A stretch of 64,000 nt of DNA from Pseudomonas sp. R37(2017). GTDB taxonomy: Bacteria > Pseudomonadota > Gammaproteobacteria > Pseudomonadales > Pseudomonadaceae. Shown here piece after piece: positions 51,231-60,127 of this stretch; the stretch's first letter is position 1, and every line of letters starts with the position of its first letter. The notes under the pieces were generated by a model. It searched no databases. It saw only the letters and a list, made by a program, of their open reading frames with translations, and had not been told where the DNA came from. Where the stretch lies: the NCBI RefSeq assembly GCF_002113375.1, contig NZ_NEHO01000016.1, positions 62,001 through 126,000 on the forward strand, read 5' to 3'. Both the position numbers and the translations under genes were made by a program.

Positions 51231-51532
51231 AATTGCAGGCTCGCGCTAGCCGTAAGAGTCGCCGGCAGATTCGGTACCTGGCCGATGCCTGGCAAGTTCA
51301 GGAACGGGATGGTGGCTCTGATTTTATTGGTGGGGTAACTGATGCGCACGGACAGCAACCCACCCACGCTGCGGCGCTCGGCTTCGGCGGTCGACTGGTT
51401 GAATGACTGCATCAACAGCAGTGGCAGGCTGTAGCTGATGATGGCGTAGGACACGCCGAAAAAAATCATGAATACCAAGGCGAATTCAATCGCGGCGGCG
51501 CCTTTTTGTTTAAGGGGGAGGCTGGCTTTCAT
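51227..51532 (-). CDS. tadF: TadE/TadF-like pseudopilin
   Basis: Small protein (101 aa) of the TadE family: a short basic leader followed by GAAAIEFALVFMIFFGVSYA (residues 11-30), the processing and membrane segment of Tad pseudopilins. A Ser/Thr-rich C-terminal part follows (LTASASLQF). In P. aeruginosa TadF is a minor pseudopilin. Start ATG 51532 is preferred; a GTG at 51556 is possible. It overlaps pprA by 4 bp, so one promoter in 51533-51748 drives both. Confidence 0.85.
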   Translation of the reverse strand: MKASLPLKQKGAAAIEFALVFMIFFGVSYAIISYSLPLLLMQSFNQSTAEAERRSVGGLLSVRISYPTNKIRATIPFLNLPGIGQVPNLPATLTASASLQF

Positions 51533-51748
51533 GAGTGCGTCTACCCTGACCAACACTGTGTAATGTCAGCATAGAATCATTCAGCCAAAACGGACGTTTT
51601 TTACCGAGTGCAGAGCTTTGTCCTGGTTCCAATAGTCGGCCCTGTCATGTACAGGGCCGGAAACTGCGTCTACTTTTCAGGCAGCAGTTGAACAGCGGTG
51701 GCTTTCGGTGAGGGACGGGTCAACCCTTGGCCTGACAGGGAGTTACAT

Positions 51749-52513
51749 GTGAGCAAGTTTACTTCGGCAGTAAAAGTCCTTGTGGTTGACGATGCGCCAT
51801 TGATCGTTGAAGAGCTTTGCGAGTTTCTGGAGGGCAAAGGTTACTGTTGTGTTCCCTGCGAGTCGGGCCATCAGGCGATAGAGCGTTTCAACGAAGACCT
51901 CGATATCGGTCTGGTGCTGCTGGACTTGCACATGCCCGGCATGGATGGCCTTGAGCTGTTGCAGGAGCTGCAACGGCTATCGGGCAAGCACCGGGCGTTC
52001 GAGGCGATCATGCTCACCGGGTGTGCCGACAAGCAGGACGTGATCAAAGCCTTGCGCGCTGGCGTTGCCGACTATTACCAGAAGCCGATCGATCTGAATG
52101 AATTGCTCGAAGGTTTGCAGCGTCAGGAAGTGGTCTTGCAGGAGAAGCACAAGAACTTGCAGTTGGGGCATCTGGATCAGAAGCTGCAGTATTTGTCCGA
52201 GTCGATCAATGATCTGTATCAGGACCTGGACAAGGTTCGGCGCGGACCGCAAGCGGGTGACCGGGGTATTGCCGAGGCTGATGCGCTGGAGATTCCGGCG
52301 ATTTTCAATCAGCTGTCACCGCGGCAACTGGAGGTGGCGCAGTTGGTGGGCAAGGGGCAGACCAATTATCAGGTTGCCTGTGAGTTGGGGATTACCGAGA
52401 ACACGGTGAAGCTGTATGTGTCGCAGGTGTTGCGCTTGACGCATATGCATAATCGGACGCAGTTGGCGCTGGCCTTGTCGCCCGGTGGGTCTTCCTTTTT
52501 TACAAGCGCCTGA
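51749..52513 (+). CDS. pprB: Response regulator PprB
   Basis: Receiver plus LuxR-type regulator of 254 aa. The receiver (about residues 8-125) has DDAP and phospho-acceptor Asp in LLDLHMPGMDG, and a Lys in YYQKPIDL. A coiled-coil-like linker follows (about 125-180). The HTH (about 185-245) shows LSPRQLEVAQLVGKG and ITENTVKLYVSQVL. It is typical of PprB, the regulator of Flp pilus and adhesin genes. Start is GTG 51749, after GGGAG seven bases upstream. Divergent from tadF-pprA. Confidence 0.88.
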   Translation: MSKFTSAVKVLVVDDAPLIVEELCEFLEGKGYCCVPCESGHQAIERFNEDLDIGLVLLDLHMPGMDGLELLQELQRLSGKHRAFEAIMLTGCADKQDVIKALRAGVADYYQKPIDLNELLEGLQRQEVVLQEKHKNLQLGHLDQKLQYLSESINDLYQDLDKVRRGPQAGDRGIAEADALEIPAIFNQLSPRQLEVAQLVGKGQTNYQVACELGITENTVKLYVSQVLRLTHMHNRTQLALALSPGGSSFFTSA

Positions 52514-52976
52514 AAAAAGAAGCGAAAAAACGCTCGCCCTGATGAGAGGTGAAGAGCTTGGGTGTACGCGGCCCTGCCTTTGCTCTGCTCTTCTGTAGGA
52601 GCGGGTGCCCGCTTGCGGCATGCTCGCTTCAACCAACGCATTCCTGTGCAGTTGTCCTCAAGCCTCTGTGCAAACCCCCCGTCATATCTAACGAGACAAC
52701 TTCGCAATCAGGCAGCCATGAACACAGGACTATTTCGCAAATTGACTGTGGCGCAGGTAAGGCGAAATGCCATTAACCCATTAACGTGGGGGAAATATCT
52801 AACGGAAGCGTACAGTTGCGATGGAGCGATCGGTTTTTTGACGTCAACGAAACGATTAATACTTTCGTGTTAATGCATTTTTACACTTGTTGGGGTGGGG
52901 AATGCCGACAATGCTGGTGCTGGCACTGGGGAATCATATTGCGTTCGTGCAACCCCCGTCGCCCAGGAGAAATGCC
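52514..52976 (+). promoter_or_regulatory. Intergenic region upstream of flp with repeats
   Basis: These 463 bases hold a single REP unit at 52593-52627 and, closer to flp, AT-rich sequence with repeated TTAA-based words: CCATTAAC twice in tandem at 52770-52785, and ATTAA...TTAAT at 52855-52874. A GACGTC palindrome lies at 52840. Such repeats may be binding sites for PprB or another regulator; this is a guess. A short frame (52562-52873) is not coding-like. Confidence 0.4.
52593..52627. repeat. Single REP unit
   Basis: A lone GTAGGAGCG-type REP palindrome (TGTAGGAGCGGGTGCCCGCT at 52594) with no inverted partner nearby. Confidence 0.7.
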
Positions 52977-53174
52977 ATGTCTTTTTCCAAGCTTGTTCAG
53001 ACGGTCAAATCCGGCGTCGCTTTTTGCAAGGGCCTGGCCAAGGATACCGAGGGTGCGTCCGGTATCGAATACGCGATCATTGCTGCCATGGTCGCAGTGG
53101 TGCTCGCCGGTTTCAGTACGGGTGTCAAGAACGCCATCACGGCCATGTTCAACACGATTCAGGCGGCGCAGTGA
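52977..53174 (+). CDS. flp: Flp-type major pilin
   Basis: Type IVb pilin of 65 aa. The leader residues 1-29 end in a prepilin cleavage site of the form G|IEYAI, then the hydrophobic helix IEYAIIAAMVAVVLAGFSTG (residues 30-49), the hallmark of Flp pilins. Start ATG 52977 follows AGGAGAAATGCC. It lies downstream of pprB, as expected for a PprB-controlled gene. The prepilin peptidase (FppA) and Tad assembly genes are not in the window. Confidence 0.94.
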   Translation: MSFSKLVQTVKSGVAFCKGLAKDTEGASGIEYAIIAAMVAVVLAGFSTGVKNAITAMFNTIQAAQ

Positions 53175-53249
53175 TTTGGAAGCCGGCAATTGGCAGTCGT
53201 TTCACCGGGATCCTAACGTCAGCGCTTCGCCCATTGCAGGTGTTACCTC

Positions 53250-53663
53250 ATGAACGCTCTCGCACAGCCACGCCAACAGTTGCTTCTGGTGGATGACGAT
53301 GAGGATGCATTGCTTGAATTGGCGGAGTTGCTGAAGGGTGAGGGGTTCAATTGTTTTACGGCCACTTCGGTCAAGCTCGCGCTGCAGCACCTGACCCGGC
53401 ATCCCGATATCGCATTGGTGATCACTGATCTGCGCATGCCGGAGGAGAGCGGCATATCGTTGATCAAGCGCTTGCGCGAGCATACGTCGCGCGAGCATTT
53501 GCCGGTGATTGTGACGTCGGGGCATGCGGGCATGGATGATGTCAGTGACCTGTTGCGCTTGCAGGTGCTGGATCTTTTTCGCAAGCCGATTTATCACGTG
53601 CGGTTGTTGGAGACGCTGAATAATCTGTTTCCGCAGCCGCAGGTTTATCTGGTTAAAGGTTGA
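53250..53663 (+). CDS. Stand-alone receiver-domain response regulator
   Basis: Single receiver domain of 137 aa. Acidic pocket DDDED at residues 15-19, phospho-acceptor in VITDLRMPEESG (about 57-68), and conserved Lys in LFRKPI near 112. No output domain. It lies 75 bases after flp in the same direction and may signal between PprA and another partner. Start ATG 53250; no strong ribosome site (CAGGTG is nearest). Confidence 0.88.
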   Translation: MNALAQPRQQLLLVDDDEDALLELAELLKGEGFNCFTATSVKLALQHLTRHPDIALVITDLRMPEESGISLIKRLREHTSREHLPVIVTSGHAGMDDVSDLLRLQVLDLFRKPIYHVRLLETLNNLFPQPQVYLVKG

Positions 53664-53743
53664 GTGGCGGGAGGATCAAGAACTGCAGGCGAGCTAACGC
53701 TCGGCCTGATGAGTGGTGAAAAGCCGCGAGGGTACGCCGACCC

Positions 53744-53859
53744 ATTGTGGGAGCGGCGGTGCGGCGATCCGACTTGCTCGCGAAGGCGGCCTGCCAGTCG
53801 ACCAATTTCTTGCAGATGTACTCAGCACCTGTAGGAGCGAGCATGCTCGCGAGGCGGCC
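53744..53859. repeat. Two REP units in the same orientation
   Basis: A REP copy at 53744-53789 is interrupted by extra sequence after GTGGGAGCGG, and a second GTAGGAGCG-type unit lies at 53828-53859. Both have the same orientation rather than the inverted REPIN form. Confidence 0.65.
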
Positions 53860-53888
53860 TGATTATCCGGCTGTGCATACCCGCCTTG

Positions 53889-54743
53889 TCAGGCCATCGG
53901 CTGCCAATGCCCGACCATATGCTCCAGATCCCCGACGCCCACCAGTTGAAAATCTCCGCTCGCACCCGGCGCACTGGCCAGCAATGTCACCTCGCTGGGC
54001 AACCGCAGCGGTTTCTTGAACTGCACCGCGATCTCGACATTCGCCGCGGGCAGATGCCTGGCCAGTGCCGCCAGCGTGCGCGCCTTGTTCCACAGGCCAT
54101 GGGCGATGGCGGTGGGAACGCCGAAGAGTCGGGCGCTGGCCGCGCTGAGGTGGATCGGGTTGTAGTCGCCGGACACTTTGGCGTATTGCCGGCCGATGTC
54201 CGAGGGCGCTTTCCAATGCTCGATTTCGCTGAAGGCCAGGCTGCTTGCCAGGGGATCTTCGGGTGGCTCGCCTTCGAGTTTGACGCCGCGGCAGAGCATC
54301 TTGCTTTCTGCTTTCCACAGCGGCCCCAACTGATCGTCGAGGGTGCTCAGTAGATCGAATGTCGCGCCTTTGGCGTGGGGTTGCAGGTTCTGCACCTGCA
54401 CACTGACTCGCACCCGACTCACCCCGCCCATGGGGCGCAGCACACGAATGCGATTGCTCAGGTGAATCAGGCCCGGCAGCGGGAACGGGAAGTCCCTGGC
54501 CGTGAGCAATTGCATCTGCAAGGCAAACCCGAGGATGTGTGGATAGGTGGGCGGCAGCAGGCCGTCGTCGACAAAACCACAGACCTTGCGATAAGCGGCG
54601 AGGCGCTTGGGATCGACCTCGACCCAGCACCGCAGACCCGAATCGGGCAGGGTGGTGCCGGTGATTTTGCGTCGTGTCGCGGCGCGGGCGTACAACCCCG
54701 GCAGGCTGGGTTCGCGGTTGAGTGTGTGCCAGTCGGTGATCAT
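53889..54743 (-). CDS. MaoC-like acyl dehydratase
   Basis: Hot-dog fold dehydratase/hydratase of 284 aa. The C-terminal half (about residues 175-275) holds the MaoC motif YAKVSGDYNPIHLSAASARL with the hydratase Asp/His (D and H in GDYNPIH), and AIAHGLWNKARTLAALARHL. The N-terminal half is a second, degenerate hot-dog domain. It lies two bases after the SDR gene and probably acts on the 3-hydroxyacyl products of that enzyme. Start ATG 54743. Substrate chain length unknown. Confidence 0.88.
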   Translation of the reverse strand: MITDWHTLNREPSLPGLYARAATRRKITGTTLPDSGLRCWVEVDPKRLAAYRKVCGFVDDGLLPPTYPHILGFALQMQLLTARDFPFPLPGLIHLSNRIRVLRPMGGVSRVRVSVQVQNLQPHAKGATFDLLSTLDDQLGPLWKAESKMLCRGVKLEGEPPEDPLASSLAFSEIEHWKAPSDIGRQYAKVSGDYNPIHLSAASARLFGVPTAIAHGLWNKARTLAALARHLPAANVEIAVQFKKPLRLPSEVTLLASAPGASGDFQLVGVGDLEHMVGHWQPMA

Positions 54744-54745
54744 CC

Positions 54746-56098
54746 TCAAGCCCCCAGAACACTTTGCCCGCAGACGCGCAACGCTTGCCCGGTGAAGGCG
54801 CCTGTGCCCGGTTGCGCGAGCCAGGCCACGGCTTCGGCGACGTCCTGTGGCAGGCCGCCCTGGCCGAGGGAACTCATTCGCCGTCCGGCTTCGCGCAGGC
54901 CGAAGGGGATGCGCGCGGTCATCTGCGTTTCGATGAATCCCGGCGCCACGGCGTTGATGCTGATGCCGCGCTCGCTGAGCAATGGCGCCCACGCCTGCGC
55001 CAGGCCAATGAGTCCGGCCTTGCTCGCCGCGTAATTGGTTTGCCCGCGATTGCCGGCAATGCCACTGATGGACGCCAGCAGAATCACCCGGCCATTGTCG
55101 TGCAGGGTGCCGCTGTCGAGCAGGGCTTTGGTCAGTACTTGCGGCGCATTGAGGTTGACTGCCAGTACCGCGTCCCAGAACTCCGGGGTCATATTGGCCA
55201 GGGTTTTATCCCGAGTGATGCCGGCGTTGTGCACGACGATGTCGAGGCCGTCTGACAACTGTTCGATCAACTGCGCAGCGGCGTCCTCGGCGCAGATGTC
55301 GAGGGTGATGCTGCGCCCGCCGAGGCGCGCGGTGAGGGCTTCGAGATCGGTTTTCGCCGGTGGTACGTCGAGCAGGATGACGTCGGCACCGTCGCGGGCC
55401 AGGGTCTCGGCGATGGCGGCACCGATGCCGCGTGCCGCGCCGGTGACCAGTGCCTTGCGCCCGGCGAGCGGGCGCGTCCAGTCGGTGACTGGCGTCGAAC
55501 ACGGGGTCAAGCGAAGGACCTGCCCGGACACGAAGGCGCTTTTGGGCGAGAGGAAAAACCGCAGGGGGCCTTCCAGTTGCGCCTCGGCACCTTCGCCGAC
55601 GTAGATCAATTGCAGGGTGCCACCGTTGCGCAACTCCTTGGCCAGCGAGCGACTGAAACCTTCCAGGGCACGTTGCGCACTGGCGGCGAACGGGTCGCGC
55701 AAGGTTTGCGGGTCGCGCCCGAGAATCACCAGGTGCGCGCAGTGATCGAGGTTCTTCATCAGCGGCTGGAAAAACTCGCGCAGCTGTTTGAGCTGATCGG
55801 CATGCAGCAGATCACTGGCATCGAACACCACGGCCTTGAGTTTCGGTCCATGGCCGGGAATCCAGGCCGTGGCGATCGATGGCTCAGTGCTGTAACTGTA
55901 GATCGCGTCGGTCAAGCGGTTGGCGAAGGCGCTGACGTGTTCGGCCAGCGGCCCGCCGCCGATCAGCAGCGCACCCTCCACGGGCCGCAGCCGGCCTGCT
56001 TGCCAACGCTCCAGCCGGGTCGGTGCCGGCAACCCCAGGGCGCCCACCAGACGATGACCGATGGACGAATTGGCGAAGTCGATATAGCGGTCAGACAT
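54746..56098 (-). CDS. Two-domain 3-oxoacyl-ACP/CoA reductase (high-molecular-weight FabG type)
   Basis: Short-chain dehydrogenase of 450 aa. An N-terminal degenerate Rossmann-like domain (about residues 1-205) without the glycine motif precedes a complete SDR domain (about 210-450). In the second, ALVTGAARGIGAAIAETLAR is the cofactor loop (about 215-234), VVHNAGITRDKTLANM follows, and the catalytic Ser (LLASISGIAG) and YAASK lie near 350-367. This architecture matches the large FabG of mycobacteria. It is syntenic with PA4786. First gene of a two-gene unit with the MaoC dehydratase, divergent from a thiolase. Confidence 0.9.
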   Translation of the reverse strand: MSDRYIDFANSSIGHRLVGALGLPAPTRLERWQAGRLRPVEGALLIGGGPLAEHVSAFANRLTDAIYSYSTEPSIATAWIPGHGPKLKAVVFDASDLLHADQLKQLREFFQPLMKNLDHCAHLVILGRDPQTLRDPFAASAQRALEGFSRSLAKELRNGGTLQLIYVGEGAEAQLEGPLRFFLSPKSAFVSGQVLRLTPCSTPVTDWTRPLAGRKALVTGAARGIGAAIAETLARDGADVILLDVPPAKTDLEALTARLGGRSITLDICAEDAAAQLIEQLSDGLDIVVHNAGITRDKTLANMTPEFWDAVLAVNLNAPQVLTKALLDSGTLHDNGRVILLASISGIAGNRGQTNYAASKAGLIGLAQAWAPLLSERGISINAVAPGFIETQMTARIPFGLREAGRRMSSLGQGGLPQDVAEAVAWLAQPGTGAFTGQALRVCGQSVLGA

Positions 56099-56189
56099 GG
56101 AACGCGCTCCGAAAGCTGAGGTTCAAAGTGTGGACCACGAATGGCGATCAGTCGTTCGCTCCACGAGATAAGGCCTACGCTTGGTTACA

Positions 56190-56296
56190 TTGTAGGAGCG
56201 GGTGCCCGCTTGCGGCATGCTCGCGATGAGGCCGGCACATCCAACATCGATGTCGCCTGACACGCCACCATCGCGGGCAAGCCCGCTCCCACGGGG
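56190..56296. repeat. REPIN between the SDR and thiolase genes
   Basis: Unlike-type REP arms, GTAGGAGCGGG at 56192 and a GTGGGAGCGGG-type complement ending at 56296, enclose about 50 bases within the divergent promoter region. Confidence 0.8.
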
Positions 56297-56331
56297 ACTA
56301 GGTTAATTTCAACTTTTTGCAGAGGCTTTTC

Positions 56332-57609
56332 ATGACCCCACTGCGCCGCGTCGCGATCATCGGCGGTAACCGGATTCCTTTCGCCCGCTCCAACGGCCCG
56401 TACGCCACGGCCAGTAACCAGGTGATGCTCACCGCCGCTCTCGAAGGCCTGATCGAACGTTACAACCTGCATGGCCAGCGCATTGGCGAAGTGGTCGCCG
56501 GGGCCGTGCTCAAGCTATCGCGGGACATGAACCTCACTCGCGAATGTGTACTGGGGTCGCGACTGTCGCCCGCCACTGCGGCCTATGACATCCAGCAGGC
56601 GTGCGGCACCGGGCTGGAGGCGGCGTTGCTGGTGGCGAACAAGATTGCCCTGGGTCAGATCGACTGCGGCATTGCCGGTGGCGTGGACACCACCTCGGAT
56701 GCGCCGATCAGTGTCAGCGATGGCCTGCGCAAGATTCTCCTGCAAGCCAACCGCGCCAAAACCACCGGCGACAAACTGAAAACCTTCCTGCAATTGCGTC
56801 CCAGGCATTTGATCCCGGAGTTTCCACGTAACGGCGAGCCGCGCACCGGGTTGTCCATGGGGCAGCACTGCGAGTTGATGGCCCAGGCCTGGAACATCCC
56901 TCGCCAGGCGCAGGATCAACTGGCACTTGAGAGCCATCAGAAACTGGCTGCGTCCTACGCCGAGGGTTGGCACAACGACCTGATGACACCGTTCCTGGGG
57001 CTCACCCGTGACAACAACCTGCGCCCGGACTCCACGCTGGAAAAGCTCGCCGCGCTCAAGCCGGCCTATGAGAAAAGCGCCAAGGGCACACTGACCGCCG
57101 GCAACTCCACGCCACTGACCGATGGTGCGTCACTGGTGCTGCTGGGTAGCGAGGAGTGGGCCAAGGCGCGCGGGTTACCGATCCTGGCCTACTGGCGTGA
57201 CGGCGAGGCCGCGGCGGTGGATTTCGTCAACGGTGCCGAAGGGTTGTTGATGGCGCCGGTCTACGCCGTGCCGCGTTTGCTCGCGCGCAATGGCCTGACG
57301 TTGCAGGACTTCGACTACTACGAAATCCACGAGGCGTTCGCTGCGCAAGTGTTGTGCACATTGAAGGCCTGGGAAGATCCGGAATATTGCAAAACCCGTC
57401 TCGGCCTCGACGCGTCGCTGGGCTCGATCGATCGCAGCAAGCTCAACGTCAAGGGCAGCTCACTGGCGGCAGGGCATCCGTTTGCCGCCACGGGCGGGCG
57501 CATTGTCGCCAACCTGGCGAAGTTGCTGGATGTGGCGGGCAAGGGGCGGGGGCTGATTTCGATTTGCGCGGCGGGCGGGCAGGGTGTGACTGCCATCCTC
57601 GAACGCTAG
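56332..57609 (+). CDS. Acetyl-CoA acetyltransferase (thiolase, FadI type)
   Basis: Thiolase of 425 aa that condenses or cleaves acyl-CoA. The active-site Cys is in AYDIQQACGTGLEAALLVAN near residues 84-103. GGVDTTSDAPISV lies near 113, YYEIHEAFAAQVLC near 325-338 (catalytic His), and AAGHPFAATGGRIV then CAAGGQGVTAI near the end (second Cys). Start ATG 56332. Divergent from the SDR-MaoC unit and syntenic with PA4785; together they give ketoacyl condensation or thiolysis, reduction and dehydration. Confidence 0.94.
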   Translation: MTPLRRVAIIGGNRIPFARSNGPYATASNQVMLTAALEGLIERYNLHGQRIGEVVAGAVLKLSRDMNLTRECVLGSRLSPATAAYDIQQACGTGLEAALLVANKIALGQIDCGIAGGVDTTSDAPISVSDGLRKILLQANRAKTTGDKLKTFLQLRPRHLIPEFPRNGEPRTGLSMGQHCELMAQAWNIPRQAQDQLALESHQKLAASYAEGWHNDLMTPFLGLTRDNNLRPDSTLEKLAALKPAYEKSAKGTLTAGNSTPLTDGASLVLLGSEEWAKARGLPILAYWRDGEAAAVDFVNGAEGLLMAPVYAVPRLLARNGLTLQDFDYYEIHEAFAAQVLCTLKAWEDPEYCKTRLGLDASLGSIDRSKLNVKGSSLAAGHPFAATGGRIVANLAKLLDVAGKGRGLISICAAGGQGVTAILER

Positions 57610-57618
57610 GCAAAAACC

Positions 57619-57712
57619 CCTGTAGGAGCGAGCACGCTCGCGATGGCGTCCTTACAGCCAGCATCAGTGTGGCTGATCTGCCGCCATCGCGAGCATGCTC
57701 GCTCCTACAGGG
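57619..57712. repeat. REPIN between thiolase and chemoreceptor genes
   Basis: GTAGGAGCG-type arms (CTGTAGGAGCGAGCACGCTC at 57620, complement ending at 57711) enclose about 35 bases, followed by a run of G. Confidence 0.85.
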
Positions 57713-57735
57713 GGGGGGAGTGGTGAGTCAACAAA

Positions 57736-59682
57736 TCAGGTGCGGAACCTGCGCACCAATCCGTCCAGTTCGCTCGACAACCCGGCCAGGCTCTGGGAGT
57801 CCAGGCGCGCCGAGTTGGCCAGTTCCGCCACCAACTGCGCATCGCCGTGGATCTGGCTGATGTGCCGGTTGATGTCTTCGGCCACTTGATGCTGCTGTTC
57901 CGCCGCGGTTGCGATCTGGGTATTCATGTCGCGGATCACGTCCACCGACTCGCGGATCTGCCCGAAGCTGTTGCGCGCCTCGCCAATGCGCGTCACCGAT
58001 TGCTGGGACACTTCCAGGCTGGCATGCATTTGTTGGGTCACCTGGCTGGTGCGTTTGGCCAGGTTGCCCAGCAGCCCGTCGATTTCCGCCGTGGAGTCGG
58101 CCGTGCGCTTGGCCAGGGCCCGCACCTCGTCGGCCACCACGGCAAAACCGCGGCCTTGTTCACCGGCCCGAGCCGCTTCGATCGCGGCGTTCAACGCCAG
58201 CAGGTTGGTTTGCTCGGCGATCGAGCGGATGGTCCCGAGAATCGACTGAATGTCGTTGCTGTCGCGTTCAAGCTGTTGCATCGACTGAGCCGACTGTTCG
58301 ATTTCCTGGCTCAGGCGATCCACGCTGTTCACCGCCGCATCGATCTGCTGCTGGCCTTCGCGCGCCTGGCGCTGGCCACTGTCGGCGGATTCCGCCGCCT
58401 GGCTGCAAGAGCGCGCAACTTCGTTGGCGGTGGCGACCATTTCGTGGAACGCCGTGGACACCATGTCCACCGCTTCACGCTGGCGCCCGGCGGCTTCGGC
58501 CATGTCGCTGGAGACCTGGGTCGAGCTCTTGGACGTGTCGAGGATCTTGCCCGCCGCACCGCCGATGTTCTGGATCAGGTTGCGAATCGCGGCCAGGAAC
58601 TGGTTGAACCAGTTGGCCAGTTGCGCGGTTTCGTCGCTGCCTCGGATGTGCAGGTTCTGGGTCAGGTCGCCTTCGCCTTGGGCGATGCCTTCCAGGCCGC
58701 TGGCCACGCTGCGGATCGGACGCACGATGAGGCTGGCAAAACTGGCGCCGACGACGGCGAAGATGACCGCCAGTACGGCGGCGATGATGGCGATCAACCA
58801 GGTCAACTGGGTCGCGGAGCTCATCACGTCGTCCTGTTTGATCAGGCCGATGAACGTCCAGCCCAGTTGCTCCGACGGCCAGACGTTGGCCATGTAGCGC
58901 TCGCCGTTGAGCTCCACTTCCACCAGGCCCTTGCCGGCCTTGGCCAGTTGCGCATAGCCGTCGCCAAGGCTGTTCAGCGGTTTGAAGTTGTGTTCCGGTT
59001 GTTTCGGGTCCACCAGGACCGTGCCGGTGTTTTCCAGCAGCATCAGGTAGCCGGTTTCACCGAGCTTGATCTGTTTGACGATTTCGGTGAGCTGCTTGAG
59101 CGTCACGTCGATGCTGACCACGCCGCCGTTGGTGCCCAACTTGTTGTCGATGGTGCGCACGGTGCTGACGTAGGTCGCATCGTCCTGAGCCCAGTAGTAG
59201 GCCTCGGTGCGCAACGGCTTGCCCGGTTTGGCCTGGGCCGCCTTGTACCAGGGACGCTGGCGTGGGTCGTAGTTGTTCAGTTTCGGATCATCCGGCCATG
59301 ACACATAGCCGCCCGCCGCCGTGCCGAGGATGGCATAGGCGTAGGCAGGGTGGCTGTTGCCCAGGTCCTGGAGCAGGGTGAAGACTTTTTTGTCCGCCTC
59401 GCCCTGAGGGACGCTCTCGGCGTTGGCGGCCATGTAAGTCTTGAGACTGTCGTCGGAGTTTCGGATCAGCGGTTGCTTGGCCAGGTACTCGACGTTCTGG
59501 CTGATACCGTCAAAGAACAATTGCATGGCATTGCTGACCTGACGAATCTCGCGGGCACTGCCGTCGACGAATTCGTCCCTGGCATCACTGCGCAGGTTCA
59601 GCACAACGAGGGTGGCGACCAGCACCACGGGCAGGCAGGCGATGATTGCAAACGCCCAGGTCAACTTCTGTTTGATGTTCAT
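57736..59682 (-). CDS. Methyl-accepting chemotaxis protein with dCACHE sensor
   Basis: Membrane chemoreceptor of 648 aa. First membrane segment residues 8-29; periplasmic double CACHE domain about 35-295 with the pocket motif NYDPRQRPWYKAA near 152-164, VRTIDN near 188 and GGVVSIDVTL near 197-206. Second membrane segment about 298-325; HAMP; signalling domain with IAEQTNLLALNAAIEAARAG tip. The RxRPWY motif resembles amino-acid and polyamine binding CACHE receptors, but the following acidic residues are spaced differently, so the ligand is open. Start ATG 59682 by homology; the frame to 59814 is upstream sequence. Confidence 0.92.
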   Translation of the reverse strand: MNIKQKLTWAFAIIACLPVVLVATLVVLNLRSDARDEFVDGSAREIRQVSNAMQLFFDGISQNVEYLAKQPLIRNSDDSLKTYMAANAESVPQGEADKKVFTLLQDLGNSHPAYAYAILGTAAGGYVSWPDDPKLNNYDPRQRPWYKAAQAKPGKPLRTEAYYWAQDDATYVSTVRTIDNKLGTNGGVVSIDVTLKQLTEIVKQIKLGETGYLMLLENTGTVLVDPKQPEHNFKPLNSLGDGYAQLAKAGKGLVEVELNGERYMANVWPSEQLGWTFIGLIKQDDVMSSATQLTWLIAIIAAVLAVIFAVVGASFASLIVRPIRSVASGLEGIAQGEGDLTQNLHIRGSDETAQLANWFNQFLAAIRNLIQNIGGAAGKILDTSKSSTQVSSDMAEAAGRQREAVDMVSTAFHEMVATANEVARSCSQAAESADSGQRQAREGQQQIDAAVNSVDRLSQEIEQSAQSMQQLERDSNDIQSILGTIRSIAEQTNLLALNAAIEAARAGEQGRGFAVVADEVRALAKRTADSTAEIDGLLGNLAKRTSQVTQQMHASLEVSQQSVTRIGEARNSFGQIRESVDVIRDMNTQIATAAEQQHQVAEDINRHISQIHGDAQLVAELANSARLDSQSLAGLSSELDGLVRRFRT

Positions 59683-60127
59683 CCGCGCTCCAGATTTTCT
59701 TGTAGGCCCACGCAGTGCAGATGACTCGCGGTTTATTGGCAGCCGAAAACGTTCCTGGTCACCCGGGTCCTTGAGTGCGGCATCGCTTTTGTTGTGGCAG
59801 CGATTGTCGGACAAATCACTTTGTCACTAAGGACTTCGGCTGTTGTCGGAGGAAATTGAGCCTTGTCAGGAAAAATCCTACGGAAGATAAGAGGTGTGAT
59901 GTCAGCTTCTGTCGTAATTGCCCTCAATGCCCTCGCGCAACAAGTGACGCTGGCTCGGCTATGATCTTGAACGACCCGTGGCGGTCGTCGGTTTTACCCA
60001 ACGAAATCGGCACATTGCGTGCTTCTGCAATACTCAGGAGTCGGCAACCCCTCCCCCCCGTGGGTGGATTGCCGTATAACGAATGACTTTCGCGTGTTTG
60101 GTAATAAAGGACCCACAATAAAAGCTG
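59683..60127. other. Intergenic region between chemoreceptor and RIO kinase
   Basis: These 445 bases between divergent genes hold both promoters. A hairpin (CGGCAA at 60042 with TTGCCG at 60069, around a C-rich loop) may mark an RNA structure. No RNA gene was recognised, and the short frames have no ribosome sites. Confidence 0.4.

Noticed and set aside
59744..60126. Small RNA gene in the RIO kinase upstream region
   Set aside because: Only one C-rich hairpin is visible, with no clear promoter-terminator pair around it.
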